64,000 bases of DNA from Fasciola hepatica (taxonomy: Eukaryota; Platyhelminthes; Trematoda; Plagiorchiida; Fasciolidae), in assembly GCA_948099385.1 (NCBI GenBank), contig CANUEZ040000180.1, positions 3,383,501-3,447,500 of the forward strand, given 5' to 3'. Of this stretch, positions 36,420-49,990 are shown one piece after another (within the stretch, counting starts at the first letter, position 1; the number at the start of each line of letters is the position of its first letter). A model generated the notes under the pieces. That model saw only the letters and a program-made list of their open reading frames with translations, was not told where the DNA came from and did no database searches. A program made the position numbers and the translations under genes.

Positions 36420-39400
36420 CGTGCACTAACTTTAGTTTGATGATATTTGGTCTTCTAAAATCGTTCTATGGTTGACTGACGACCATCTGAAGGTGGAACC
36501 CGGGTTGAATTTTCTTTCCAGAACTCAATTTCCAGCCTTTATGCGATCATCTAAATTTGACGAAAATCACGATAAAATTCACTGAAATCGTTAGTACTGG
36601 TTCTCATTTGTCACTGCTAGTCCCACCAGTGTCTAAGCACTGGAAGACTCAGGGGAGTTTGTACTTCGCTAGATCGTTCCCGAAATCGGGTGTTTTATTT
36701 AGGTGTTTGTTTAGTCTGGTCATAAATGTGGCCCCCAATCATTCAACCTGAGTTCAAGAACATATGCTAGGTTATCGTACTTACGCGCGTCGTCTTTTCT
36801 TTGTTATTTTCTTTCTAATTAGCTGTGGTGGGTAGCTGTTTCACTGGAGGTAGGTTTTAGGCGTCTCCCTTCTTGCTTTTGGGTGGTGTTCTCTTTGCAG
36901 ATTTTGTTGGATCAGCTGGGCAGAAACCAGATCAGCTCACGTTCAATACTTTTTGGTTAGGCACTCGTGATGGATAACATAATAATTCATAATCTGTGGT
37001 ATTTTACTGAGTGAAAGTGGATGGAATTGAGCTGGTAACACCGAAGATGAAATGAAGGTTAATTCGGTTGGCTTCCTTGGTACTGTTCATATGGACCACT
37101 GGCTGTATCAGACTTAACCGTGATTACCTGCCATTATATTTTCAAGGAATAAATCACTTCAAAGCGTGTACTTATGCTGTCTTCGTTTAACTTCAGCGCA
37201 AAGATGACAACCATGAGTTTCGGCAAAATGTCGGTAGATTGTACTAATTTGCCTCACCAGCTTCCAGACATCGTCGTCGTTTCTGCCGGCGAGCAGTGTA
37301 TGAGCACGAAATTTACAAGAACTTGCAAACTAACAAGCACTTATGTGGCAAGTTTCGAATTTAGGCCACCTAAATGTGTTCCCGATGATTATGAGCATAC
37401 TGTACAAGCCTTATCCGTTATCCTTAGTTGTTCAGTCCGCTATCTTTTGATTTGCCTTCATCGCGTATTTTTCATTCGGTTCGATTGCGTGTGGTTAAAG
37501 GAGTTCGTAAACTGTACTGAACACCGACATCCACAAGCCACTGGTTTGATGCTGCTCGTAAAGCTGTTTGAAAGCATGTCAGGCAAGTATAAAATGGCTC
37601 ATTGACCACAGTCAATCAGGTGTCTCAAACTACCGTCCAGCACCACGCACATACATATATGAATACTCACAAAAAACACAGCTAATCTGGTGCTGATACT
37701 GAGGCTAACTGAGTGTCATTTTGCAAACGAAGACTGGTCATGTGATCTTGTTCCAGGTTCAGACCGAAAGACACACAATTGGAGAGGCAGTGGGTTGATT
37801 AACCTAAGTTCGTCTAGCCAACAATAACAACCTAGAGTGCGGGCCAGTGTGGTTAGACACGCATTCGACCCCATGCTGGAATATCTGGTTAGATTGAAGA
37901 TCCAATCCTAATGCGTCTGCAGAGATGCAAAATTAATGTGTATCCAATAGTAAGGCGATGTGGCGAATCCAGTATATTTCGTCCCATTTCATTTAGGAAT
38001 GGTGAGATTTATCTGAGGACGGTCAGCATGGACTCGAAGTGATTTAGATCATGCTAAACTGGGATGGAGAATTTTAAACAAGGTGTGAATACAAGTACAT
38101 CGGTCAGTAAGTTAACCATTGGATTAACAAAAATCAAATAATTATCAAGTCACTGTTTACATGCATGGAATACGATAAGTTAATCATAAGTTGAATGTAG
38201 CTAACACTCATACAATATGCGGCGGGCCTGTCGGATATTGATACCTGGCTATCAAAACGATATCAATGGCTTACTTCATGAGCACAAGCTCACAGTGACC
38301 AGCGACGGATGAACATACTAATGAGAAACAGGCTGACAGGCATAGCACTAAATTCCGTGGATTTTCAGTTTCCTAAAAGGCGGATCCTTTGTTAGCAGGT
38401 GATCGATATACGATCATGATAATTATCCCAAGGTGTGAGAAGCAAGAGTAGCCTAGTGTGAACAGGCTAGCAAGGGCTTGTAAGGACCTCATTTTTTGAG
38501 AAAATGACTGTTTTTTGGACACCATTTTGGATCTATTTCCTCTACGATCTTTTCAGGCTTTTGACATCGACCTCATAGTGTTCTCCAGTTGCGTACGTTT
38601 TACTGGACTGACTTTCCCGAGGTTTCCGTCGACCTCATTTCGAATTACTTTCACTTTGGGTCGTTCGCCGATTGTACACGCTCGCGGTTCGCTTTCTGCT
38701 CAGCCATTGAGTTTTGTTTCGTTTTCCAATCGGTGTATCTCTCGTATCGGTACTGTTTCGGTGCCACGATATATAGAATACATCTTGCATCTGTAAACCG
38801 ACTTGCGTCTTCTCTTTTCGTCCGATAGAGGAAATATCGTTGGCATGTCGCTGCTAGACCCAGTAGGAGACACGTTCACCAGCCGCTCTCGAACGTCTTC
38901 TATAGGCTTGTGATTTTTATCGGCTCCGATTCATACAATTTGTCTTTTCATTCGTTCGAAATTTGCGAAATCAAAAATAATTGACTATCTCGAGTGGTGT
39001 CCATGGCTGTCTGTAGGTAGTTTTACATGTGAACCGTGTCAAAATTGACAAATTCGTCGAATCGATTCTCTGAGACTAATATTATTTTCGTCTTGAGCGA
39101 TAATTATTGCATCTGTTATGCAAGATCATCTGTGAGTATTTTAAATAAATAAATGTTCGACAGAAAACGCGTGACCCATACTCAAATGAGCAATTCGTGC
39201 GAAATAAAATCAGAAGCTCTTCGTACTGACACTTACAAGTCTCGGTCATGTAACACACAAATTATGGAAATTTGATCAGCAGTAAGATTATAGAAAAACA
39301 CAAATGGAAACAATAGCTGAATTGCAAGCGCATTGAGCGGTCGGAACAGGTGTGTCCACTATTGTTAGATGACTGAGTTCGATCGTAAGTACAACTGTCA

Positions 39401-42400
39401 AAATCGATGTGCATACAAAGCAATCAAAGTTCGAAGTGGAATGGACCATATTTTATTGATGAGATGTGTGGAAAATCAATGTTGCATTATCGATCTTATG
39501 TCGGATTGAATGATTTTCATCGTGGACTGAATTTACCATGTTGATTGGATCACACAAAAACCACCACATATTCTCCCCCCTTTGCGATTGTAATGTAGTC
39601 GGCTTGAATCCTTCATGCGGTGTTGGGGAGAGGTGGACTGTGCGATACGACTGGCTCGCCAACTAGTTGCATTCTTTCTGCTTTATCTCGTTATCGTTCA
39701 GCTGGAGCTCCAAAGCATATTCGATCAACGTCGTTTGTGAACTAAGCAACTTGTCAATCTACCTTTCCCACAATTCTCAATGCAAGTAGTCGAGTAATGA
39801 TTCTTGTAAACGAGAATAGAAAACATCCATTTATTCTGAATACCGTATGGACCCTCGCAATTTTCGAGCCCTGAATAACACTGCTGAAAGAACTGACGAA
39901 CTTGCTTGGATCTTGGTGTTTCACCGGAGTGCTCTGGACCGCGATTTGAGCGCGGATGATGGGATGCTATATTCAACTTGGGGTTTTGAGTGGTGTAGAT
40001 TTTCCGCCGGTTGGGGTCATCAGTGGCTGGATCTCCCTTCCACTTTTTGATGTAGTCCCCCGCAATTTGGTATTCGTAGTGTATTACTTGACGAAGTTTC
40101 GTTGAAAATGTGGTTAGTAGATTGAAACATAAAATTGGTTTCGAACAGAGAGTCGGAGTAACAGATCACGAAACTATGAATTTCACATCGGTGATATCTC
40201 TCCTGTCATTTTGAGCTGACAATCTACTTTCACCGGTGGAATCAATTTTGTGACCGGTGACACTCCGAATCGTAACTGCTGTTTCAGTTACTTGCAATAT
40301 GTGTTGAAGAATAACGGGCAATCTATGTAAGCCTCACATTTCTATTTCGGTTACCGATCATTTTGGCAGTAGCTAAAGTTTAGGATTTCCAGGCCCCAGG
40401 CGAGAAAACGATCAGGTTGCTAACCTGAAATCATGACCAACGACATTGGTATTTACGGTTCATTTCTTCAAAAATGTAACTGTTAGCCTCCATGTGATTA
40501 TACAAGTATTCTGACTCATTCCCACGGTTCCGTGAGAGATATTTTTACGAATATGTGCTTGCTTATTTGGACTTAGCTGGATTATCCGAGTCCACTTGTC
40601 TATACAATGGTAAATCCTCCTAAGAATTAGTTGCAGTAGTCTATATGTTCTGACTCGTACCACCTACTTTAGTGGAAACACATTTCTGCTCCCAAATTAT
40701 TTCATTTTACTAGCGCAGAATACAATCTGTATCGAACAATACAGTCACCGTCATCAATCGTTGCAACACAAACTAACTGGTTCATACTTGCATCAAGAAA
40801 TGTTCTGATTCATTGATTGGTGATATGACCACTTACAAGTTGACAGTAATCAGTTGTCTATCCGACCAGAAACCTGCCCTCATTTTGGTAACTGAAAAGT
40901 TGTTCGATTACAGAAATATGGGACAACGTTTTGTGACTGAATTGTGAACATTTAAAGATAACTTACGGTTTTGCTCAGCTTTTGACTGTCAGATTTATGA
41001 AACGAATGTATACAAATATTTGTGAATTCTGTCATTAAAAACCGACAAACTTGGAATTATTCCTGAAGGACTGGGCACTTACTGCGATTGTCGACCGCTC
41101 TGATTACCTTTTTTCCTAGTTATTTGAGACAAAGTGTTGCAATTGATATTCGCAATGATCTCATTGAACAGATCCTTGGTAGCTCTTTCACCTACTTCAT
41201 CACATCTTGTTCAGTATTTTGCCCCCGTGGACTCCAAAGACCAGAACTACCTTAGTATTTTCACTGTATATGGGCATGCTCACATGCTGTTTGTAGTGTT
41301 ATACATCTTGATCATAGTGATTAGTGTAAAAAGAAATCTTTTCACAACTCCTAAAACCCATCGTGCACTGTCTGCAAACGTTTTTGTATCCATGAGAGTT
41401 CAGATGAGCTTAGGTCACTTATTGGATCATCTGTATGATCGTTTTTAATTCTGGCTCTTGAAAAGTAACTCGTGGTGAATCGAAATTTCGAATGAGTAAG
41501 TATATCCGAGAAACAAATGTGCTATTTATTATCTGAAATTTGTATATAACTGCACGAATTCTCCAATTTTCTGTTTGTTGGAGTTGTAAAACGACCATAG
41601 ATATATAGATTTTTTTTAATTTTTCCACTTGAAACAGAAGTAATGTTGAAGCGATTGAAAAATAATTATTATTTGAGTCACGAATTTCTGGTTGAAAACA
41701 GTGAAACACAGTCACTTCAAATCAAGCTACCTAAACAGTGATATAAAAAGATTTAACTGGTCTCGATACAAACGGGATAATAACAGACGAGGTTAGCTAG
41801 CTTCTTGAAACAGCATCTGAATTTTACCATTGTGATACAGAGAATGAAATAAAATCAGAATGATGTATACCCAGTTTTCCTTCTCAAAGGAAAGTGTTCA
41901 TGCGAATTCAAAACAATGCTAGAATATTTCACAATAAATATTTAGGCACATGTGAATCCCTTTTATTCGGTTTGCGTAAATATTCTCAGCATCTTCCACT
42001 GATATATGTTCTGAAGTTGTTTGAATAACTTTCGTAAGCTTCTCCAGTGCTCGCCACTGCGATGCGTAGGCCATACTTCTCAGTAGGTTCATCAAAAATA
42101 TGTTTGAAGAAGTAAGTTCAGATCTTGCTGGCCACGTGACAAACCCGCCCTTTCCGATACATTGACTAGGGAATTGTTCACCTAACCATAACCAAATGGG
42201 CTTGGTGAAGTGAGTGATGGAATTTGAAGGATGAAAGGAAAGGCGATGCAAAAGACGTCTTGTGGAAGAAGTACTTATGGATAGTTGCTGCTTATATGTT
42301 CTGGTAAGAAATTTGGGTAATTCTTTGGTCAACATTCTGCAAGGACTTTCCATTTCTTCAGTTTTCACAGATCTGCAGATTACTGAACTTTCCACGATGA

Positions 42401-43180
42401 ACGGAATCCGTCTCGATGAACTTGACCCACACTTGCCTCACAATGATTAGGGCAGGTCCTTTTTCTCAAGAGGTAAACATTCGGATTCATCACGCGTAGC
42501 AGACAATCGGCGACCAGAGGAGTTTAACACGAACAATTCAGGTTTATCATTCAATAGGAAAGTTGCCTGAGAATGAGATGATCAATGTGTGGGCCACAAG
42601 CAGCATTTTGCAGATGAACATAGATCTCATTTTATTCCGTCGGCATTTTTGCTCACCTGAACTTGGAACCTCTCAACTGAAATTACGACGTACGTTGGCA
42701 CTCGGTTTACGCCCAGACTCTATTGATAAGACCACAGCTGACCTTGATGAAGACAGTTCAGCCTAGTTCGTTTGATACTGACGTTAACCATTAGCTGGAT
42801 TTTGGCAGTGCGTACTTCAGAGGAGGAGTTCGAGTATACAGTTTTTATTAGCTTTCTGACATTTAAGAAGCACTCGCGTCGTGGAAGCCACTCCAGTATG
42901 ATCCAGGACATCTTCACAGAAACGTTTGACCACATAAGCACGTCACTGATGTGAATGTAATAACGGGAAATGTAGTTTGCACCCTCGGTGACAACCCTGT
43001 GGAACGCTAGATTTATCCCACTAAATCTTCATTAGCTCCCCATATACTTGGAAGTAGTATATCTAATATGCACTCTTCCCTTTGGGTTAGCGCAGTGCGG
43101 GAAATGGGTTGTTACCGTTCCACGCTGGTGTTGGAAGGGTGTCATATCACGTAGTGTATTCGTTGAACAAACCGATGAGA
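36420..43180. other. Mostly unrecognised, with one chance-length frame
   Basis: Frames of 143 codons (37,174-37,605, +) and 158 codons (41,919-42,395, -) occur. One or two of this length are expected by chance in a window of this size, and neither shows a known motif. A purine run at 39,573-39,590 (minus AAAGGGGGGAGA) resembles an LTR-element polypurine tract but lacks a proven LTR. A patch at 38,500-38,900 is richer in C and T than its surroundings, with a TATA-like ATATATA at 38,770. Confidence 0.3.
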
Positions 43181-43189
43181 GCCATTCCG

Positions 43190-43290
43190 GATATCCTGGT
43201 AGTTAGGTGTTCGGCTCGCTTCCCATCGCCCGGGTTCTACCCACAGGATTGCAGGGCTGATTAATCCTAATTGGGATGAAACAGCGGTAC
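43190..43290 (+). mobile_element. tRNA-like SINE fragment
   Basis: An A-box-like TGGTAGTTAGG (about 43,197-43,207) is followed by a B-box-like GGGTTCTACCC (about 43,232-43,243). Spacing is close to that of a tRNA gene, but the arms do not fold into a cloverleaf with paired ends. A tRNA-derived SINE head is more likely than a functional tRNA. It differs in sequence from the pair at 9.8-10.3 kb. Confidence 0.45.
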
Positions 43291-43999
43291 AAAGCTTTCA
43301 TGGCTTCAAATTGTGAATTGAGCGTTGAACCTACATGATGAACCATATTGTACAAATCTAATCAACTGGAACCCATGTTTTCCACTTGTATGGCAAAATG
43401 AAATCATCCATAAATCACCGCTGCCCATTGTCATATCATTGCAGATCTCAACGAGAGCACAGTGTAATCCGATTCTTCTAAATGTTGATAAAAGCTTTGG
43501 TATGGTTTTGTATGTACAGTATTGTACTGTTTACTGTAGCCGTCAATAAAACGGTGTTAGGCAAGTCACGGTCAATTACACGTCATGTTATGGGCCGAAT
43601 CCTTGTTGGTAGACAGCGAAGTTGCGTTAGCTGTCACCTTATACGTATCTCCTTAATCCGAAAACCAAGGCTTGAGAAAACGGAACCACAAGTGACAGGA
43701 GGGCCTAACTCCCTGTAGGTGATTTCATTCAACCCTAATCTAACGTAATATTTTTCTTTTTATACTGTAGATTGACGAACAGTTATAACTTTGAGATCCG
43801 ATCGGCACTCATACGTCACCTGTGACCAAAAGTTACTACTGATTCTCTCTAGCCGCATATTGAGACTGAATTTCACGGTTTCCCTACTTACTTCTGCTAT
43901 ATCTTGAGTGTGTTCCGATCATGCAATGCATTTTGTAAGTGATCCTTATTATCAATGTTTACTGAACCTTTCCGGCTTTACGTACAGTCGAATTGAGAC

Positions 44000-46900
44000 A
44001 CGGAGATCAGTCGGTTTTCTGATCAAACACACCTACGCACACAACCGTTTTTGTTTGACGAGAGGTGGAATCGAAGCTCATATATAGCTTCCTCCGTGTG
44101 CTCAGAGAAAGCCGAGTTGGAACGGTATTTCCCCTGCTCAATAACTAACAACCCTTGTGCTAAAGATAGGCCTAGCTCTCTGTGGTCAATTTGTATTTGA
44201 TTATTCCCAATTAGGCTGAATATTGGGCTGTTTTATTTGTTGGTCACACCTCTGACCAACGGCTGTTTATTACTTTCTACGAACTTGTTTGACACAAACG
44301 AGCGCCTTTGTATTATTCCTCGAAATTGTTTTCAGTTTACCCATTTTTAAGAATCTTCCATCGTATGTGAATAACTACGGATAGACTCATCTTAACTAGA
44401 CATCTCGAGACTAGAGGTTCTAAGGAGTTTCGAGTTAAACATTTACTTTTCGGCAATAGTACTACCATAAAGGCCAGTTTACATTTTGTTGGTTCCGCAT
44501 TTGAACTTTCAGCCTTATTTATCTGCTTGGTGACAACTGAGAAACAAAATCGTCAGTCTGGATTTCAGGAACATAATCTAAATCTAAGCAACCCGGTTAC
44601 CAATGTGTTCAGTTGATGCTAGTTTTATGATTTCGTTAATGGGATGGTGGTTCCTGCCAGTGTTAAGATTGCACGCTGGTGGAAATCAGTTTCTTCCGAG
44701 AAATAATTTACATATGAAAACAATAAAACCCACGTCGTGTAATAAGCCTCAAGTTGTGATGTTCGAACAAAAACAACTCACGTTACTTCTACGGTTTTCG
44801 GCGGAGCAATATTGTCACCATGAAAACAGTTTCAACTTTATTTCTTTGGAAAAATGGACCAGGTCTCATATTTTTCCCCCACTCCAGTAATTGCACTGGG
44901 GCTTATATTTGAGGCATGTCTTTTATCAGGTGTAAAACGCAATGTGTGTGCAGAATTCTGCAGTCATTCGAAAACAGTCGTATCACCTTCCTTTTGGATA
45001 TCGTCTCATATTCCCTAGTTTTGAATTCCGGACCAAATGTTCTGGACTCTAATTCTCCTGAAACCATTGGCTCCAGTCTCTCGCCCCAAGCGATAAAGCT
45101 TGTCTGAAATTGCCGTTCAGTATTCATGTAGCCTTCCCGCAGCACTTCAGTAACACAAGCTAGTCTTCTCTAAATTTCCACACTGATTACTCGCTTTTGA
45201 ACCTTCCATGTATTAAGCAATTTCTATGTGCACATTGTCCTGAAAACGTTTTTTTTTATTGAAATATCAAGAGTCTGGATAAATTAAATCATTTGTGAGG
45301 AAATCTATATTTGATCTACTCTCTTCTGTGCAAGGAAGCTCTTCTTGCCTTCAGCTGGGTGAGTGCTGGCTTGATTTTGTCGAGCAGACCTAAATTTCTC
45401 TCCATTTCTTATTATGGCTTTTGAGCACCAGGCTTTATCGGTTGATAGAGAATAAGCATCTGGAACAGGCGCATTCATATATTTCATGACCACAGTGATG
45501 AGAACAGGCAAGGTCTCTCCACAGTCCAAATAAATTGCAAAAACACAGGTGATACTGGCATTTCCGTTACCAGAAATCGGAATGTAGATTGACGAAGCAT
45601 TCATCGGATCGGTTATCGTTTAGGATCTTCGGCCGATAAACACTGCAAATTCAACCATGTCAATCATGTGGGAGAGGTTATATTTGGAAAAATCGTTTTT
45701 CATCGACAATGATCCGGTGAATATTTAAGATCTACCTTGTCTTCCCGCTTAAACAGTGTTGTGGATCACCTTAAAGACATGTTATAATGCTAAATAATAG
45801 CATCCAACCATTGTTGTGGTGCTTTCAATTCACTTGGTGTTGTTTCAAAATGTGGAGTCGGTGAAAGAGCGAATAAATGGATATTAGCACTGTGTGCAAC
45901 CGAAGTAATTGCTCTCTTTTCAGCAATACACTTACATACTATATATTTCAGTTCAGAAAACAATGGTTCCCAACGTGATACACACGTTAAAATTCCTTAC
46001 AATCCCCCTCTTCCATTTTTGACCAAGAATACCATACTCAGCTTTACATTTTCAGACCTTTTGGAGATCGAGCTTGAAGAACGAATATTATCGGTGCAAA
46101 CGTTAAATGAAAGTAATCCTGTGAAATGTAGATAGGGCTTACCATTTGGGTAAGTCTTATTATCGAGGGAACAAGGTAGATGTGCCCCGTATATATTGTT
46201 GCTTAACTGCTTATGAATAAGGCGCAGAGCACATATTTGGCCTCATCAACGGTTATAATGTTATGCAATATAAGAGAGAACAGATCAAAACTTTTTTTCA
46301 TTTGAAAAGCAGGTACATCCCAGAGATTCAGAAATGTAAGCTGGTAGGTACCTTGTTTTGTTCTCCGAATTTCATCGTGACTAGTATTCCGATCCTGGTT
46401 ATAATAAGTAGAAAACATAAATCAAATTGGAATATTGCACACCCAAATTCGCATGGTATCAACATGCGAATATTGACCACCCTAAGTGTCACAGTTCTAA
46501 AGGGATCATAGAATAACAGAGTTTATTGACAGTTCGTGCACTACCTTTTCTATTCCGAGAATGATCTAATGTGCCAACAAGTCGATTAGAAATATTTTTC
46601 CCAATTTTAAGAGACCTTCATAAATGTTCCTTCATATATCACGTGCGTAAACCCTTTGATGAAAATAGTTTGAAATAGTTTTTATTTCATTACGACGGCT
46701 TGTCTTCCAAAATTCGCGTCTTGATTAGCTTTTTCCTGAAGGAAATAATATATTTAGCTGGGTCGTTTTAAACAGAGTGTTGCGGAAATCGCCCTTTATG
46801 GGATTCCGTAAAAAACTCGTTTATTATCTCCGCGAACAGAACTTAAACTTGCAAGGATATGGTGGACGCTGAGTTAAAATTTTTTGGGTTAGGACTCTTG

Positions 46901-49900
46901 AATCATTCCAAATTTGTGTTCCGCAGGGTCATTTGTAAGTTGTTGGCCTCTTGGTTGTACGGCACACTGAAAATGGACTTTATTAAGACATTGAACTGTG
47001 CCTTTTTGATCGTCAGTCGTGACACTTGATCTGATATCAACGGATATATTATTGACTGGGTAGTTTCAAAAGAGGATGATTCTGATCCTTTGTGAATAGT
47101 GCTAGCACTGATCCATGTAGTGGCCACCGTTGAGTTTCATCCCTAAATCGAATGTTTTGGCGTATTTTCCTCCCATTCGGACGCACATCTCAACAACCAC
47201 TAGGCGTGTTTACGTGTTCTGTTCGCAGTTAGTGGTATAACATGTAGTGTTATCAATCCGTTTACAAAACCTGGTTTAGTCAACGGGCAAGGAACAGGCA
47301 TGTACAAGTTATGGAACTAGTGTCAGTGAGCTAGTGTAAATTCGCATCAGGTCAAACAAAGTCAGTCAATGCAAAGCAGAGTTCACCAGCCAACCTACAA
47401 AGCACGATTTAACTACAAAGAAAGAGTGTATAAAGGAGACAGTGATCGATTTTCCAGTGCAGTATTCGTGAATGTCTAATTCGGCTTTCTGTACTATTTA
47501 TCAAGCTCAGATAGTGAAAAGGGAATAGCCATGTTTGAATGCGACAGAAACTCAAACCACGTTGATGGGTTATATAAGGTTTGGGGATGTGATTTTCCTG
47601 TTGGGACGTTTTTTCATATGTGCGAACTAGTTAACTCGGCAGTAGGTTGTGTTCAAAAAGCCTAGTGAATTTTAGCGATTAAATTTGTAACACCATTCAT
47701 CATCTCACGAACGTTATTTCACTCTGGGCTACTCAACAAATCGTCAGAGATGTTTCTGTCGCACATCAATTTTATTGATGATTATCCTGGGGATTTTATA
47801 GGCAATATCAATCTGCAAATCAGAGGACAAGATTCACCACAAAGTGGACAGCGAATAACTTTTGACTAATGGCGTTGCAGAAAGGTCAAATTCCTATTGC
47901 ACTTTCAATAATTATATCATTATTCCAGGGCAAACTGCCTTTCTAGATATGCATTCCTAAAGTTTATCTTCAGTATCTAACTTCTTGTTCCATCCAACTC
48001 AGCTGGATTATTCTTACTGCGATGATGCAATCAGTAATCCGGTGTATATACTATTCACAATCACCGTGACTAGGCCTGTACTCTGCCAGCATATTAGTTG
48101 AAAAACACTTAGAATTCAGGTCAAGATGCTAGAGATCGAAAAATTGTTTTCAATGAATCTTATACGTGCTCCCACAATTCATATGGGTGAGGTGACATTG
48201 AAAGGCGTTAGCCATTTGCCGGAGTAAAGGTCACTATCATGGCGTTAGAAAAAGGCGGTTGATGGAAACGGGTATCCCTATGGTTTGCGTGCTGTGGCGA
48301 GAGTTTCACTTTCACCGTCACGAGTGTTAATCGACAGTGGAATTTCGGGGTTTGGTCGGCGACCAGTGGTTTCCCGTTTGGGCCAGGGCAGCTGGGCAGC
48401 CTGGACTAGATATGATCCTTGTAGGTGAGTGGCGATCGTATTTGCCGTGGCCTGGGATCAAAGTCGGACTGGTTTCGTTGGTTAAGTTTAATTCGCTATA
48501 TGAGTTCGAAAGCTTTTTCAGGGTCGATCGTATGGCCACTGTCCATTAAATGACGTAGGATTGAACTTGTAATAACACCGGTTTTTCTTATGACTCAACC
48601 ATCTTGGGTGATGTCCCGTCTAACTGCGCGACCTATGTAGGATGTGCCACATTCGCACCTGAACGAGTACATGAGCATGGAAGAGGTCAGCTCAGGCAGT
48701 TCATCTTTTGCCTGCATGTGGATCACTGAAGAAGCGGAGAATGCGCATTTAAGTCTAGCGGCTGGGAAAGTTGAGTTAACAACAGCCCTAATTGTTTTTG
48801 TCAACCATTCCGTTTTATTGAATCATCTTCTCTCCTGCTTAGTAGCACATCGAGGAAAGCAGATTTATTCCTGGTTTGCAGTTCCATCGTAAAGACTCAC
48901 GAGTCGTAGGCCTTGTCAAATTTTTCTTAGTCTGCTAAAGTGAATATGCCGCCATAAACCGACTGTACGAAAAAAAAACCTTCAATGGTTTGCTCTAGTT
49001 TTCCATTTTCAAGTTTTCCCATGAACATTTCCACTAGCAAGTGGCCTAGTGGGGAACCAATGGCTTTGCCGTCTCTTTATCGGCAAGAACATCCGTTAAA
49101 CAGGAACTGGACGTTAAGCGTGCAAAGTAGCAATAGTCCTTCAGATTTTATTTTGGGATGCCATCTGTATGTTGGACGTATTTGTGTATTCACACAAGAA
49201 GTCCATGGTTTCTAAAACCGGGACGTTAGTGAACGGTGACGTGATATCAAATGAGATCACAGTCTTCTTCTGAATGTTTAGAAGTTGTATGGTGAACACG
49301 AATTTGAAACTTTCTCGCAAGCTGTACTTGGCAAGTTCTAGGGGAAACAGGTTTGAATAATTCTACTGCGGAAGTATAACATTAAAAAAGAGAATCTCGT
49401 TCTACTTTATGGAATGAGTGCTGTCTATAGATGACGAGTATATTCGGAGCTTGATTCCTTATTGATCCCATTTCTTGTTTTGTGGTAATGGTAAAAGTGT
49501 TCCTTGTTATTTGTGAGAAACTTCATTTTTGGTTACAGATTTATGTTCCCGTCCAAAGTAAAAATATGACTTGATATTCATGTCCTCTCTTCTCGAATTA
49601 TTTTTGAGGATAGCCTGTGGCTAGAATACAAACTGCCGTCGCTGAAATGGTGATTTTTGGTGTTCCACAATTAGCTGGTTTAGGTGTATTTCATGGGTGT
49701 TGGAGTTGGAGTCACAAAGAACAAGAACAATTTGATAACTAAAGTGACAACAACTTCCAGTTTTGTCTACACTTAGTGACGACTTTGTGTGTCAAGATAA
49801 TCTTTGTCATTCCAGTTGCATGGGGTAGACGATTGCTGTATGGTGTCTTGCGCCAACGACCGAACTGGATTTACAGAACTTGGATGTAGTTTCTGGACGC

Positions 49901-49990
49901 ACAAAGGGATCCTGTTCAGACCTATTGTGATCTATTTTTCGTCGGCCAAGATTCAACATTTAGTTTTCCCTTCTCAATCAACAATTCCAT
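44000..49990 (+). repeat. Long diverged repeat unit, copy B (interrupted)
   Basis: This is the longest visible copy of the unit shared with C (6.7-9.4 kb) and A (14.15-18.97 kb), in the same orientation. Its left part (44.0-44.9 kb) aligns to C and its right part (45.95-49.96 kb) to A. A Penelope-like element (48.3-49.4 kb) interrupts it. The A-matching sequence runs up to about 48.13 kb and resumes at about 49.47 kb, which points to insertion after the copies separated. A frame at 49,804-49,992 stays open here but is broken in A. The right edge is abutted by an RTE fragment at 49,985. Nature unknown. Confidence 0.75.
48330..49385 (-). mobile_element. Penelope-like element, RT core plus GIY-YIG end
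   Basis: On the minus strand the order is that of Penelope-like retroelements. First come YSLRESFKFVFTIQLLN and then VISFDITSPFTNVPVLETM (near 49,266-49,186), where SFD is the first catalytic box. LCTLNVQFLFNG and DGKAIGSPLGHLLVEMFMGK (near 49,073-49,010) follow, corresponding to the 'GxxMGSPLGP' palm motif. FLDVLLSRREDDSI lies near 48,850. Last is YSFRCECGTSYIGR (near 48,670-48,620), the GIY-YIG nuclease signature, with GTSYIG in place of the usual spacing. Several stops and shifts break the frame, and the 5' part is missing. PLEs encode a telomerase-related RT and this nuclease. Confidence 0.88.

Noticed and set aside
37174..37605. A 143-codon plus-strand frame preceded by an acceptor-like tract
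   Set aside because: The acceptor lies inside the frame, no good donor follows where expected, and length alone is within chance.
39453..40060. Polypurine run and overlapping frames suggesting the 3' end of an LTR retrotransposon
   Set aside because: No paired long terminal repeats, primer-binding site or Pol motif could be found around it.
41919..42395. A 158-codon minus-strand frame
   Set aside because: About one frame this long is expected by chance in 64 kb of this composition. No splice signals, domain or repeat family were recognised.
43190..43290. Functional tRNA gene
   Set aside because: A- and B-box-like words are present, but acceptor and anticodon stems do not pair. Kept only as a tRNA-like SINE.
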